The translations under genes were made by a program, and so were the position numbers. From NCBI RefSeq assembly GCF_000186465.1, contig NZ_GL636091.1, positions 1,882,545-1,946,544 of the forward strand: a stretch of DNA of 64,000 nucleotides, given 5' to 3'. This DNA comes from Streptococcus australis ATCC 700641. GTDB taxonomy: Bacteria > Bacillota > Bacilli > Lactobacillales > Streptococcaceae. The notes under the pieces are model-generated. The model was not told where the DNA came from. It saw nothing but the letters and a program-made list of their open reading frames with translations, and ran no database searches. Shown one piece after another: positions 8,541-17,976 of the stretch (position 1 is the stretch's first letter; each line of letters opens with the position of its first letter).

Positions 8541-10110
8541 TATCTCCTTTGTTCCGAATCACAAAGCCTGTTTTCTTCTCGCTTGAAGTATTGCGTGGTT
8601 TTTTATTATCCTTACGGTAACGTTTCTCTTTATCAAAGCGATCCTTTGAACGTCCACCTTTACGATAGTCATCACGACGTCCATTGCCACGGCGTTCACG
8701 GTCTCTACGGTCGTCACCACGACGGCCTCCTCGACCACCCTTGCCTTTGCCACCGAAACCACCACCAGATGGTTTAAATGGTAACGGTTTTTCACGTGCA
8801 ATCTCAACCTCAGGAAGACTATCTGGGTCTTGGACAGTTAAGCTGAGAATATACATGGCCAAGTCTTCTGGGCTGAATTCTGAGGCCAATTGACGAGCAT
8901 CCTTGCCAAACTTCTCAAAGTTGCTACGAATCTCCTCATTCGCAAAATCACGTTCAATTTTCTTAAGAGCTACTTGCTTCTTAGCTTGGAAGGCTTCTTC
9001 TGCACTTGCAGGTTTGAGACCTTTCATGCGTTTCTTAGTCAAGTTCTCAATGATTTGGAGATAACCCATTTCATTAGGTGAAACGAAAGTAATAGACTGA
9101 CCTGACTTACCTGCACGTCCTGTACGACCAATACGGTGAACATAACTCTCAGGATCTTGTGGAATATCGTAATTGTAGACATGAGTCACACCTGAAATAT
9201 CCAATCCACGAGCAGCCACGTCTGTTGCAACTAAGACATCAAGGTTGCCATTTTTAAAATCACGAAGGACACGAAGACGTTTGTTTTGGTCCAAATCTCC
9301 ATGGATACCTTCTGCACGGAAACCACGGATCTTCAGCCCACGAGTCAATTCATCCACACGACGTTTGGTACGACCAAAAACGATTGATAACTCAGGTTGA
9401 TCAACATCCATAAGACGAGTCATGGTGTCGAATTTTTCTTGTTCTTTAACACGGATATAGTACTGGTCTACTAATTCTGTTGTTAATTCTTTAGCAGCAA
9501 TCTTGACATGCTCAGGCTCTTTCATGAACTGAACACCAATACGTTTGATGGCATCTGGCATAGTCGCTGAAAAGAGCAAGGTTTGACGATTTTCCGGTAC
9601 ACGAGAGATGATATCTTCAATATCTTCAAGGAATCCCATGTTCAGCATTTCATCTGCTTCATCTAAAATCAAGGTTTCAATATCATGTAATTTCAAAGCC
9701 TTGCGTTTAATGAGGTCAAGAAGTCGTCCTGGTGTTCCTACAACGATGTGAGCACCTGATTTAAGAGCCTTGATTTGTTTTTCAATACTTGAACCACCGT
9801 ATACTGAACGGACTTTCACACCCTTGCTTCTACCAAAGCGGAAGAGTTCTTCCTGACTTTGAACAGCCAGTTCACGAGTTGGGGCAATCACCAAAGCTTG
9901 GATAGTTGCTTCTTCTGTACGAATTTTTTCAAGGGTTGGCAAGCCAAAGGCTGCAGTTTTCCCTGTACCAGTCTGTGCTTGACCGATAACATCTTTTCCC
10001 TCAAGAGCCAAAGGAATGGTTTGCTCTTGGATAGGACTTGCTTCTACAAATCCTGCTTTTTCAATTTCTGCTAACAAATCAGCAGAAAGATTAAATTCAT
10101 TAAATTTCAC
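8536..10110 (-). CDS. cshA: DEAD-box ATP-dependent RNA helicase
   Basis: CshA unwinds RNA and is a degradosome and cold-adaptation helicase in Firmicutes. The 524-residue protein shows the whole motif series: Q-motif SPIQEQ (25-30), Walker A AQTGTGKT (45-52), PTREL (77-81), TPGRL (126-130), DEAD (150-153), SAT near 182, and HRIGRTGRAG near 322. From about residue 430 it ends in a basic RG/RR-rich low-complexity tail (GGGFGGKGKGGRGGRRG and onward) that should bind RNA nonspecifically. Streptococcal CshA-type proteins have this tail. It is monocistronic, with its own extended -10 promoter and a 140-nt leader. Confidence 0.93.
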   Translation of the reverse strand: MKFNEFNLSADLLAEIEKAGFVEASPIQEQTIPLALEGKDVIGQAQTGTGKTAAFGLPTLEKIRTEEATIQALVIAPTRELAVQSQEELFRFGRSKGVKVRSVYGGSSIEKQIKALKSGAHIVVGTPGRLLDLIKRKALKLHDIETLILDEADEMLNMGFLEDIEDIISRVPENRQTLLFSATMPDAIKRIGVQFMKEPEHVKIAAKELTTELVDQYYIRVKEQEKFDTMTRLMDVDQPELSIVFGRTKRRVDELTRGLKIRGFRAEGIHGDLDQNKRLRVLRDFKNGNLDVLVATDVAARGLDISGVTHVYNYDIPQDPESYVHRIGRTGRAGKSGQSITFVSPNEMGYLQIIENLTKKRMKGLKPASAEEAFQAKKQVALKKIERDFANEEIRSNFEKFGKDARQLASEFSPEDLAMYILSLTVQDPDSLPEVEIAREKPLPFKPSGGGFGGKGKGGRGGRRGDDRRDRERRGNGRRDDYRKGGRSKDRFDKEKRYRKDNKKPRNTSSEKKTGFVIRNKGDK

Positions 10111-10257
10111 GTTATTCTTCTTTCTAAAGATGGTGCGAAGCCATCCTATAGCGCTTAGTTTATACTTTTCTTGTCATGACGTACTTTCAGTTTTTATGAA
10201 AGACCGTGTTGCTTCTTTTCCACTAAAGAAAAGTACTGCTTTCTTTGCAACCTATCT

Positions 10258-10266
10258 AGTATACCA
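10258..10266 (-). promoter_or_regulatory. cshA promoter (extended -10)
   Basis: Minus strand TGGTATACT gives an extended -10 box, with no clear -35. It implies a 5' leader of about 140 nt that can form short hairpins (for example CTTTTC/GAAAAG near 10217-10234). DEAD-box helicase genes are often controlled through such leaders. Confidence 0.65.
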
Positions 10267-10508
10267 TAGACTAGGGTTAAAAGATAGTAAAACGAAACAG
10301 GTTAAAAGGTTTTTATTTCGTAACCCCTTTCAAAAAAGCTCTTTCCACCTTTGGATAATTAGTATAATTTATTTTTTAAATTTGCGATAATATAAAAGAC
10401 TGTGAAGTCTCTTCTTTACTTTGAATCACCTCATAAAAACAGCGTTACAATAGGCTTTCTAAAAATTTTCACTCACAATAAATCCCCTTTTATTTTGGGA
10501 TTGTTTCC

Positions 10509-10537
10509 TTGATTTTTAATATGAAAATATGTATAAT
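10509..10537 (+). promoter_or_regulatory. Promoter of the structured RNA
   Basis: Plus strand TTGATT, 17-nt spacer, TATAAT, with the expected start near 10544. The remaining sequence 10267-10508 between this and the cshA promoter shows no gene. Confidence 0.8.
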
Positions 10538-10543
10538 GATTCT

Positions 10544-10765
10544 AGTATCTAGGTTATTTCAGTATCATTAAAATGCTTCATTCATTTAACTGATTCAACG
10601 ATTCAATCCAATTATAAATTGTTTATAATCCACTCAGTACTTTTAAATCTACTCCTACTATTTCCAAGAAGATTTTGTACAGTCGATCACTTGTATCAAA
10701 ACTGCCTCTTCTTCTTAGGGGAGGCAGAGTTAAAAATGAAGGATTTTCTGAAATAGCCAAGATAC
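10544..10765 (+). ncRNA. ssrS: 6S RNA candidate
   Basis: About 220 nt fold into a rod. The ends pair over 18 nt (10545-10562 with 10748-10765: GTATCT..TTATTTCAG against CTGAAATA..AGATAC). A second helix pairs 10570-10590 with 10729-10747 (AAAATGCTTCATT.. against ..AATGAAGGATTTT). A local hairpin CTGCCTC/GAGGCAG (10702-10727) lies on the 3' side, and GTAC/GTAC with AATCT/AGATT closes an apical arm. A long closing stem, a central open region and a 3'-strand hairpin at this size match bacterial 6S RNA, which binds RNA polymerase. Promoter and T-run set the plus strand. The identity is inferred from structure, since I did not recognise it by sequence. Confidence 0.6.
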
Positions 10766-10808
10766 GAAAGAGGTAAGGAATTTCTTCCCTACCTCTCTTT
10801 TTTTATCG
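10766..10808. terminator. Terminator between the structured RNA and corA
   Basis: AGAGGTA-GG and CC-TACCTCT pair, followed by CTTTTTTTAT on the plus strand. The minus strand tail is weaker, so its main role is ending the plus-strand RNA. It overlaps the corA stop codon. Confidence 0.75.
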
Positions 10809-11711
10809 TTTATGGGCAATCCAGCGCAAGATTCGTGATAACATCAACCACAAGACGAAGCTAGCGACCGAAATATAAATCCAGGCATTGGGATCATTTG
10901 TAAACGGCAATGGAACATTCATTCCAAAGAAACCAGTGACAACTGCTAAGACCGCTAACAGAGCTTCTAAGATGGTCAAGGTGGTCAAATTATCATTCAA
11001 ATTGTTATTTAGGATGTTATTGTAAGAGCTAGACAATTGCTGCAAGACCTGAGAGTTCAACTCCGTCATATATACCAACTGTCTGGCCTCAATCATGGCA
11101 TCATCAAATTGTTCTTTTTCCACATCATCAAATTGGCGGTAGATTAGGTGAGCCTTGATATGTTCCAGAAGCATGCGATTTTGCTTGGCAGCGGATGCTA
11201 GATAGACCATACCTGTTTCCACGTCAGAAAGAGCATAAAGGTTCTTACTAGTTGTCGTTTTTCGTAAGAGACGAGTAATCTCATCCTTGTGCTTATCTAG
11301 ACGCTCAATAATCGGATAATAAGCATTACTAATCATCTCAAGCCCCGCAAACAAGAGTTTAAAGGTGGATAAACTTTCATGAGCATCAACATAGCGTTCC
11401 ATTTGTGCAATAATATAGGCGTTGTCTCGGTTACTAATAGTTACAAGACGTGGCCCCTGGACAATGAAAGTCATCGGAATGGTTTCGTAATATTCCTTTT
11501 CCTTTTCCATATCCAATACATTATAGATAAAAGTCACAGTTCCATTTTCACGGTTGTAATCCATGTGGGCACGTTCATTTTTATCCAATGCATATTCAAT
11601 GGTTTCTTGATCAATACCATACTTTTGGTACAACTGGGAGGTTTCTGCAATCAAGTCAGAATCAATATTAATCCAACTCCGGCCATCCCCTAACTTTTTT
11701 TCAACGAACAT
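10803..11711 (-). CDS. corA: CorA-family magnesium/divalent-cation transporter
   Basis: CorA proteins are homopentameric Mg2+ (or Co2+/Ni2+) channels in the cytoplasmic membrane. The 302-residue product has the expected acidic N-terminal cytoplasmic domain, a long helical stalk, and two C-terminal membrane helices with the signature GMN at 263-265 (GFFGMNVPLP) in the periplasmic turn after the first. The C-terminus is basic (LRWIAHKR). It faces the structured RNA end to end. Confidence 0.92.
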   Translation of the reverse strand: MFVEKKLGDGRSWINIDSDLIAETSQLYQKYGIDQETIEYALDKNERAHMDYNRENGTVTFIYNVLDMEKEKEYYETIPMTFIVQGPRLVTISNRDNAYIIAQMERYVDAHESLSTFKLLFAGLEMISNAYYPIIERLDKHKDEITRLLRKTTTSKNLYALSDVETGMVYLASAAKQNRMLLEHIKAHLIYRQFDDVEKEQFDDAMIEARQLVYMTELNSQVLQQLSSSYNNILNNNLNDNLTTLTILEALLAVLAVVTGFFGMNVPLPFTNDPNAWIYISVASFVLWLMLSRILRWIAHKR

Positions 11712-11792
11712 TTCGTTTCCTCTTTACCTTATCTACCAGTACTCCTACCGATCACCCGAAATCGCTAGATGAGTCCTGTCCTCATTCACTGA

Positions 11793-12173
11793 TCAACGCA
11801 ATACAGCTGCTGCCAAGGCCTGCTGGATCTCGATAACACTATTATCACTCTTAAATTGAAGTGTTTCTGACGGCTCTACAGCTGAAGAAACCCAAATTTT
11901 TAATTCTGCGTCCAAATCAAAATGACCAGATGTTTCTACTGAAAAACGCGAAATAGAACGATAGGGAAGAGATTTATAAGATGTTTTCTTCCCTGTCATT
12001 CCTTGTTTGTCCACCAAAATCAGACGGTACTCCGTAAAGACAATCAAGTCACGAATCAAACTAAAAGCCAGAGTTACTTGCTCACCTGGAACCAGGATAT
12101 CCCCTAAATCTTTTTCAACCTTATCGACGTCTTTTTGAGAAGCATTGCCCATCAAACCTGCAAAAATACCCAT
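11793..12173 (-). CDS. PH-domain protein (bPH family)
   Basis: A 126-residue cytoplasmic protein of the bacterial pleckstrin-homology type (YokE/DUF1696-like). The characteristic run is LVPGEQVTLAFSLIRDLIVF followed by TEYRLILVDKQGMTGKK and a C-terminal helix. The function of this family is unknown. The ATG at 12173 has GGAGG at 8 nt; a GTG five codons earlier would overlap that ribosome site. Confidence 0.8.
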   Translation of the reverse strand: MGIFAGLMGNASQKDVDKVEKDLGDILVPGEQVTLAFSLIRDLIVFTEYRLILVDKQGMTGKKTSYKSLPYRSISRFSVETSGHFDLDAELKIWVSSAVEPSETLQFKSDNSVIEIQQALAAAVLR

Positions 12174-12243
12174 GTTTTTTTCCTCCACAACTTGTGCATT
12201 TTCTATCTTAATAACTATACCATATTTTTTACAAGTTAAAAAG

Positions 12244-12272
12244 TTGCGAGAACGTTTTTTTGATAGTATAAT
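12244..12272 (+). promoter_or_regulatory. thiT promoter
   Basis: TTGCGA, 17-nt spacer, TATAAT, placed just before the TPP aptamer. Confidence 0.8.
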
Positions 12273-12278
12273 GAAAGA

Positions 12279-12395
12279 GTCACAAGAGGAGCAATTGCTG
12301 AGATTGGCTAGCTTAGATACCAGAGGTGTTCGTTGCTGGCCTAAACTCTTACCACCTGATCAGGTTAGGACCTGCGTAGGGATGTGTCTCAAAAC
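12279..12395 (+). promoter_or_regulatory. TPP (thiamine pyrophosphate) riboswitch
   Basis: The two signature blocks of the thi-box are present: TTGCTGAGATT (12295-12305) and ACCTGATC..GGTTAGGACCTGCGTAGGGA (12354-12382). Between them is a variable arm with CCAGAGGTGTTCGTTGCTGG. The thiT ribosome site starts about 80 nt downstream, so ligand could act on translation or termination. No clear terminator was seen in between, which favours translational control. Confidence 0.92.
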
Positions 12396-12480
12396 AGAAT
12401 GAAATAGAGAACTTCTATGACAACGTTTTGATGTGGCAACAAATGAGCCAATCAAAACGATTGGTATAGGAGGTTTTTTT

Positions 12481-13056
12481 ATGTCGAAAACTACAATTCG
12501 ACCAATGATCGAGGTTGCTCTTTTAGCGACCATTGCTTATATTTTGGATTTGGTTACTCAACCCATGTCCTTAGGTCCTTGGATTTCTCTATCTTTTAAG
12601 ATGGTTCCTATCTTTCTCCTCAGTTTCCGCTGGGGCGTTAAGGCTGGTGCCATGGGTGGATTCATCTGGGGGTTGCTGCAAGTCGTAACTGGGGAAGCAG
12701 CTGGTGGTTGGTTGACTCCAATCCAAGGTTTCTTAGAATACTTTGTAGCCTTCAGCTTGATTGGACTGAGTGGAATTGTCAAACCTACGCTTGACAAGGC
12801 TATCAGAGATAAGAAACGAGTTCAGACACTCACTTTTATTACTGTTGGAGTCGTCTTAGGAGGGTTCGCACGCTACCTGATTCACTACATAGCAGGTGTT
12901 ATCTTCTGGGGAAGCTATGCTCCAGCTGGCCAAAGTGCCTACCTCTACTCTCTAATTGTAAATAGCTCGTCCTTCTTAGGCGAGACTATTGCCAGTTTGA
13001 TTGTCTTCTTTATCCTACAAGAATTTTTGGGAAGACTCCTTATTACAGAACATTAA
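12481..13056 (+). CDS. thiT: Thiamine transporter substrate-binding subunit (ECF type)
   Basis: ThiT is the S-component that captures thiamine for the shared EcfAA'T energy module, which is encoded elsewhere. The 191-residue product has six predicted membrane helices. Residues that contact thiamine in Lactococcus ThiT are conserved: Trp34, Glu86-Tyr87 in GFLEYFVAF, His135 and Trp143 in HYIAGVIFWG, and Asn161 in LIVNSS. The ATG at 12481 has AGGAGG at good spacing; an upstream in-frame ATG (12433) lies inside the riboswitch expression region and is unlikely. Its TPP riboswitch confirms the vitamin. Confidence 0.95.
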   Translation: MSKTTIRPMIEVALLATIAYILDLVTQPMSLGPWISLSFKMVPIFLLSFRWGVKAGAMGGFIWGLLQVVTGEAAGGWLTPIQGFLEYFVAFSLIGLSGIVKPTLDKAIRDKKRVQTLTFITVGVVLGGFARYLIHYIAGVIFWGSYAPAGQSAYLYSLIVNSSSFLGETIASLIVFFILQEFLGRLLITEH

Positions 13057-13086
13057 AAAGCCAGCTCGCTTGAGCTGGTTTTTTTC
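13055..13086 (+). terminator. thiT terminator
   Basis: AAAAAGCCAGCTC-GCTT-GAGCTGGTTTTTTTC: an 8-bp GC-rich stem with a long T-run directly after the stop. Confidence 0.9.
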
Positions 13087-13334
13087 GATTTATATATTCT
13101 ATTCAGCAAAGTGAACCAAGAGACTTGTTAGCTAGACGGCTTTCTAACTGTTACGACGGAAAAGTACAAGAATCGATACCATTCGTGGACTTTTTCTAGT
13201 GAAGCGTTTCGGTAAACCAGCATAGCGGAAACAGGTTCTTAGATTGTTATACAATCAAATAAATTTCCTGAATTACGACACGGAGTTTGGCAAATCGATC
13301 CTATTTGCCAAACGAAGTTAGTAAGACAGTTAGA

Positions 13335-13508
13335 GAGTGGGACAGAAATCGGTAATTCGTTAGAATTCGATTTCGTCGTCCCACCTCCGCACAGTTGAGT
13401 AGGGCTGTAAAAGCTGATAAAATCAGCGTAGTAGAGCCCACTCAACCACTGCGTCTTGCTCGATAATCCAAAGACAATTGAGAGGCTAGGACTTTTGTCC
13501 CAGCCTCG
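13335..13508. repeat. Intergenic modular repeat, copy A
   Basis: Between thiT and prfC lies a mosaic of inverted repeats: AGTGGGACAGAAATCG with a matching CGTCCCAC, then CCGCACAG, a stem AGTAGGGCT../AGAGCCCACT, CAACCACTGCGTC, and AGGCTAGGAC..GTCCCAGCCT. The same ordered modules recur at 37008-37306. The terminal stem probably ends prfC transcription. The rest of 13087-13550 shows no coding sequence; GATTGT-TATACAATC and GATTGCTTTGCAATC are two further small palindromes. Confidence 0.75.
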
Positions 13509-13550
13509 TAGTCTACTTAGATTGCTTTGCAATCAAGTAGACTTACTGAA

Positions 13551-15095
13551 TCACATCTTTTCCTCTAGTTCAACATCTGGATACTTGTCCGCAAACCAAC
13601 GGAGGGCAAAGTCGTTTTCAAAGAGGAAGACAGGCTGGTCAAAGCGGTCTTTGGCCAAGATATTTCGACTTGAAGACATGCGCTCATCTAAGTCTTCTGG
13701 TTTGATCCAGCGAACGGTCTTTTTACCCATTGGACTCATAACGACTTCTGCATTGTACTCATTTTCCATTCGGTGTTTAAAGACCTCAAACTGCAATTGA
13801 CCAACAGCTCCAAGCATGTATTCACCTGTTTGGTAGTTGGTATAAAGCTGGATGGCTCCTTCTTGCACCAATTGCTCGATTCCCTTGTGGAAGGATTTTT
13901 GCTTCATGACATTCTTAGCAGATACCTTCATGAAGATTTCAGGGGTAAAGGTTGGCAGTGGTTCAAATTCGAACTTGTTTTTTCCAACAGTCAGCGTATC
14001 CCCAACCTGATAAGTACCAGTATCGTATACCCCGATGATATCTCCCGCTACGGCATTGGTCACATTTTCACGACTCTCCGCCATAAACTGAGTGACATTT
14101 GATAGCTTAGCACCCTTACCAGTACGAGGGAGGTTAACACTCATCCCGCGTTCAAATTCACCCGATACAATACGGACAAAGGCAATCCGGTCACGGTGAC
14201 GAGGGTCCATGTTGGCCTGGATTTTAAAGACAAATCCTGAGAAATCCTTGTCATAAGGATCGACAATTTCACCATCTGTCTTCTTGTGGCCGTGTGGCTC
14301 CGGAGCAAACTTGAGGAAGGTTTCCAAGAAAGTCTGCGCCCCAAAGTTAGTCAAAGCTGAACCAAAGAAGACAGGAGTTAATTCACCAGCTAAAATCGCT
14401 TCTTCTGAAAAGTCATTTCCAGCTTCTTGCAAGAGTTCGATATCATCTTTTACTTGCTCATAGAAGGGGTTGTTGGCAAAGAGCTTGTCTCCATCTTCTA
14501 GACTAGCAAAGCGTTCATCCCCTTTGTAGAGTTCCAAACGTTGGTTATAGAGGTCATAGAGTCCTTCAAAGGCCTTCCCCATCCCAATCGGCCAGTTCAT
14601 TGGGTAACTCGCAATTCCTAATACTTCTTCCAATTCTTGCAAGAGGTCCAGTGGTTCACGACCGTCACGGTCCAGCTTGTTCATAAAGGTAAAGACAGGA
14701 ATCCCGCGGTGTTTGACAACCTCAAACAATTTCTTGGTTTGGGCCTCAATCCCCTTGGCAGAGTCCACTACCATGACCGCAGCATCCACCGCCATCAAAG
14801 TCCGATAAGTATCTTCAGAGAAGTCCTCGTGCCCTGGAGTGTCTAGGATGTTTACCCGTTTGCCATCGTAGTCAAACTGCATCACAGATGAGGTTACCGA
14901 AATCCCACGTTGCTTCTCGATATCCATCCAGTCAGACTTAGCAAAGTTTCCTGTTTTCTTTCCTTTTACAGTACCAGCTTCCCGAATCTCTCCCCCAAAG
15001 TAGAGCAACTGCTCTGTAATCGTCGTTTTACCAGCATCCGGGTGGGAGATAATGGCAAAGGTACGGCGTTTTTTAATTTCGTCAGTTATTGTCAT
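13551..15095 (-). CDS. prfC: Peptide chain release factor 3
   Basis: RF3 is the translational GTPase that recycles RF1/RF2 from the ribosome after termination. The 514-residue protein has the P-loop SHPDAGKTT (17-25), switch [14 protein letters not shown], and the guanine-specificity motif NKLD, followed by two beta-barrel domains. The length is typical. It is expressed from a consensus promoter (15185-15213). Confidence 0.96.
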   Translation of the reverse strand: MTITDEIKKRRTFAIISHPDAGKTTITEQLLYFGGEIREAGTVKGKKTGNFAKSDWMDIEKQRGISVTSSVMQFDYDGKRVNILDTPGHEDFSEDTYRTLMAVDAAVMVVDSAKGIEAQTKKLFEVVKHRGIPVFTFMNKLDRDGREPLDLLQELEEVLGIASYPMNWPIGMGKAFEGLYDLYNQRLELYKGDERFASLEDGDKLFANNPFYEQVKDDIELLQEAGNDFSEEAILAGELTPVFFGSALTNFGAQTFLETFLKFAPEPHGHKKTDGEIVDPYDKDFSGFVFKIQANMDPRHRDRIAFVRIVSGEFERGMSVNLPRTGKGAKLSNVTQFMAESRENVTNAVAGDIIGVYDTGTYQVGDTLTVGKNKFEFEPLPTFTPEIFMKVSAKNVMKQKSFHKGIEQLVQEGAIQLYTNYQTGEYMLGAVGQLQFEVFKHRMENEYNAEVVMSPMGKKTVRWIKPEDLDERMSSSRNILAKDRFDQPVFLFENDFALRWFADKYPDVELEEKM

Positions 15096-15184
15096 TTTTT
15101 CATCCTCAGTTATTTTTTAAAAGCATATTTTTTAGTAAGTAGGATCCTTCTACATTGGTTCTCTCCTTTTACCTTAACTAACCT

Positions 15185-15213
15185 ATTATAGCGGAAATAG
15201 AGCCTTTTTTCAA
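15185..15213 (-). promoter_or_regulatory. prfC promoter
   Basis: Minus strand TTGAAA, 17-nt spacer, TATAAT, 90 nt before the prfC ATG. Confidence 0.8.
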
Positions 15214-15235
15214 TCATCAGTGTATTTACAAATTA

Positions 15236-15284
15236 AAAAGCCTGAGTGAGAACTGTATTTGTTCTACATCCCAGACTTCATTAA
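15236..15284 (-). terminator. Terminator of the DUF2207 gene
   Basis: Minus strand GTCTGGGA..GAAC-loop-GTTC..CTCAGGC followed by TTTTTAATTT, just after the stop at 15298. Confidence 0.75.
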
Positions 15285-15297
15285 GAAACAAGTGCTA

Positions 15298-17223
15298 TTA
15301 GAAGGCCCCAAATCCTCCACCACCACCTCCATCAGAGAAACCACCGCCGTCAAAGCCACCACTGCCATCTGAGGAGTTAATAGAGAAGTTTGAAACACTA
15401 TAGGAATCAGCTGCATAGCTCATTAAGGTAGAGCCATCTAGGAAGGAATTTGGAGAGGATGTGAGCCAAACAAGAGCATCCCAGTCTTCATATGGCAAGG
15501 GAATCTGATGATTTTGGAGTACCTGACTCACTTTTTTAGCTTGACCATACATAGTTGCGTAGACTAAGATACGATTCCATAGGACGACACTTTCAAGTTC
15601 TGCTTGGTTGAAATTTGGAATACTTTCAATCATATTTCGAAAGGCCATCCATTGGAATTGTGAATCCAAGTTCTCCAAGGATTGTAGATGATCTTCGCGA
15701 CGTTTCACAACAATATAAAATGGAATCAATAACAAAACCAGACATAAAATGATCCAAAAATAGTATGAAGAGAGGTGTGAACCAAATCCAAAAGATAAGA
15801 AACACATGCTCACAACTAAGATCAGTAAGAGCCAAAAGTGTAAGGCACAGCCTGTTTTTGAAAAAGCTGCTTCCGTCTCAGATAAGTCTCTAAAATAAGA
15901 GGGCAGACCTAATTTCGCAATTTCCTTTTCTACACCTTTTGACAATTGCTGGGCATCCTTTTGTAAAAGCGATCGAACATCACTTCCGACCTTTCGAATA
16001 CGGTCTCTTTGTGTGTCTGATGTTGCAGCTCGAAAATCCTTTTTAAGGGCTGCCTGATTAATTTTATACTTTGAGAATACCTCGCTAATCCTGATTTCAG
16101 TTTCTTGATTAAAAAGCATGTCAATAAACTGTAATTCAAAATCAGCCAAGCCTTCATGGTGAAGACAGGTCAAGGTTCCCCCATTGTTATCTCTAGTCAA
16201 ACGAAGATTTCCACGATCAATGAGATCCAAAATGCTTGCTTGTATGAGATGGTTAACTGTTAATGGTCCTTTCTCTCTATATATCACCATCTGTTCAAAA
16301 TCAAGTTGATACAAAGCCTTCGCTAGGACAAAGGGTGGCAAATTCTGTGGTGGTTCGTATAATCGTACACCTTTTGAAATCCGACGAGTTCTGGTACTGA
16401 TCATATAGCGGATCCAGGGAATGAAAGCTAGGACAAATAAAAGAATGGATACAATTGGAATGACTCTGAGAAATAGTGTCTTGTAGATGACTGTTTTTTG
16501 TTGAATGGATTTTTCTTTTTTTAGAAATGTATCCTTTCCCTTTTCCTTTTTAATCTCATTAGATTGGCCTCGACGCAGAGCTTCTGTCATGGGCCAATAG
16601 GCGTGGAGTTCCAATTTTCCATTCTTTGGGAAGTTCCTTAACTGAATGTGATAGCCAGTCGCAGTCCGTTCAATCTGGGCTGGTGGATTAAAATAACCGG
16701 TATGAGCATACAACTCTCCCTCATTGACATCCAAGCCATCCACATAAAAATCTAATTTCGCGATGTCCTCATCCCCATCTGAAATAGGGAACCAATTGAG
16801 CTCGGCTATATCGGAATACAATTCTAGAATATGATCAATCTTCCATACGACCTTGATGGTAACTTTGCCCCCAACGATTCTTGAATTGTAGATTTTTAAT
16901 AGACGTCCATCCCCGAGATCCGATTCTTCTACACGGATCTCTCGTTTTTCACCATCCACATAGGCTTCAACTTGAGGATTTTCATGGATTTTGAATCCTT
17001 TGGGAAGGGGATCTACACTCCCTAAAGTTACATACTGCCCATTGTAGCCTGTTGAAAAAACATAGCTAATCTCTTGTGTGAATGTCGCCTGGTTATCTTC
17101 CCGCAAGTGGAGGTGTCCCACATAGGACTCAATCGAATAACGAACTTCATCATCTGCCTGAGCCGGACTAACCGTACAAAATAAGCCACACAAGATAGCA
17201 AGGACTAATAAAAACCTCTTCAT
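15298..17223 (-). CDS. DUF2207 membrane protein with Gly-rich tail
   Basis: A 641-residue exported membrane protein of unknown function. It has a signal peptide (residues 1-23, ending SPAQA), a large extracellular DUF2207 domain rich in beta strands (about 25-235), a membrane helix near 252-275, a cytoplasmic region, and two more helices near 462-508 (LLILVVSMCFLSFGFG; FWIILCLVLLLIPFYIVV). The C-terminus is a glycine run of the GGGFSDGGGGGGFGAF type, a hallmark of the family. It lies after the tandem membrane-protein genes, separated by a terminator. Confidence 0.85.
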   Translation of the reverse strand: MKRFLLVLAILCGLFCTVSPAQADDEVRYSIESYVGHLHLREDNQATFTQEISYVFSTGYNGQYVTLGSVDPLPKGFKIHENPQVEAYVDGEKREIRVEESDLGDGRLLKIYNSRIVGGKVTIKVVWKIDHILELYSDIAELNWFPISDGDEDIAKLDFYVDGLDVNEGELYAHTGYFNPPAQIERTATGYHIQLRNFPKNGKLELHAYWPMTEALRRGQSNEIKKEKGKDTFLKKEKSIQQKTVIYKTLFLRVIPIVSILLFVLAFIPWIRYMISTRTRRISKGVRLYEPPQNLPPFVLAKALYQLDFEQMVIYREKGPLTVNHLIQASILDLIDRGNLRLTRDNNGGTLTCLHHEGLADFELQFIDMLFNQETEIRISEVFSKYKINQAALKKDFRAATSDTQRDRIRKVGSDVRSLLQKDAQQLSKGVEKEIAKLGLPSYFRDLSETEAAFSKTGCALHFWLLLILVVSMCFLSFGFGSHLSSYYFWIILCLVLLLIPFYIVVKRREDHLQSLENLDSQFQWMAFRNMIESIPNFNQAELESVVLWNRILVYATMYGQAKKVSQVLQNHQIPLPYEDWDALVWLTSSPNSFLDGSTLMSYAADSYSVSNFSINSSDGSGGFDGGGFSDGGGGGGFGAF

Positions 17224-17242
17224 TTCAAACTCCTATTAACTA

Positions 17243-17282
17243 AAAGAAGGCTGAGACTGATTGTCCCACCCTCCTTTTTCTT
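17243..17282 (-). terminator. Terminator after the three paralogous membrane genes
   Basis: Minus strand GGAGGGTGGGAC-AATCA-GTCTCAGCCTTC then TTTTAG. The sequence belongs to the GTGGGAC/GTCCCAC hairpin type also found in the modular repeats. Confidence 0.7.
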
Positions 17283-17283
17283 T

Positions 17284-17964
17284 TTATCGAACAACTCTTT
17301 CTCTAGCAAGTCTACGACTGAAAAATACATTAAAGAGAAGCAAGGCTGCTGCTAAGATACTGGAGACCACGACGTAATTCACCAAGAGGCTGTCCCCTTT
17401 GATAATCGGTGGCCGGGCCATGAGTCCATAATTCCCTCCAGTGACTTGATTGACGCCGACTAGAAACAGATCTAGGACAAAGGTATAAAGAACAATCTCT
17501 CGATTTTTTAAGAGGCTCGAATCATAGCATCTCAAGAGATAAATCAAGGAATTGACCAAGAGACAGTAATGCCCGAGGAGGAAAGAAAAGCTTGTAATAT
17601 GAGGGAAGGTGTAGGGATCAAAGACTGGATAGCCCAAGGCAAAGATCGCTCCACTCACTCCCATCAAGGCAAAAAACTGCTTGCTCTTCCATCGGTCTGG
17701 CAACAGCAAGACAGCAAACATGGCCAAACGACAATGGTACAAGGGTAAACTATTGGACCAGGGAAGCTGAAAAGCAAAATACCAGATATAGAGACAGATC
17801 AATTGGAAAATTTGTAAGTTTCGAAAGATCTTCCGAAATTGTTCATTTTGATAGTAACGTAATGAAGCCCAAACTGCCATTACAATTAAAAGAACCATGA
17901 CCCCATACCAAAGGAGCGGGATAACAGGTGGTGCAGTGGATTCAGTTGTAAAAAAATGATGCAT
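17284..17964 (-). CDS. TIGR02206/YwaF-like membrane protein, paralog 3
   Basis: A 226-residue integral membrane protein with about seven hydrophobic helices. Shared landmarks of the set are LPLYHCRLAMFAVLL (about 73-87), FDPYTFPHITSFSFLLGHYC (about 115-134) and TGGNYGLMARPP (about 175-186). The biochemical role of the family is unknown. It is the most divergent of the three tandem paralogs and is separated from the next by only 12 nt, so all three are co-transcribed with the Nudix gene and murF upstream. Confidence 0.75.
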   Translation of the reverse strand: MHHFFTTESTAPPVIPLLWYGVMVLLIVMAVWASLRYYQNEQFRKIFRNLQIFQLICLYIWYFAFQLPWSNSLPLYHCRLAMFAVLLLPDRWKSKQFFALMGVSGAIFALGYPVFDPYTFPHITSFSFLLGHYCLLVNSLIYLLRCYDSSLLKNREIVLYTFVLDLFLVGVNQVTGGNYGLMARPPIIKGDSLLVNYVVVSSILAAALLLFNVFFSRRLARERVVR

Positions 17965-17976
17965 AGGATCTCCTTA

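Noticed and set aside
8559..8807. 82-codon minus-strand frame overlapping the cshA tail
   Set aside because: It is an off-frame reading of the RG-rich coding sequence of cshA.
12145..12402. 85-codon plus-strand frame upstream of thiT
   Set aside because: It runs through the thiT promoter and the TPP aptamer, which explain this stretch fully.
13239..13532. 97-codon minus-strand frame before prfC
   Set aside because: It coincides with the modular repeat and has no ribosome site or recognisable domain.
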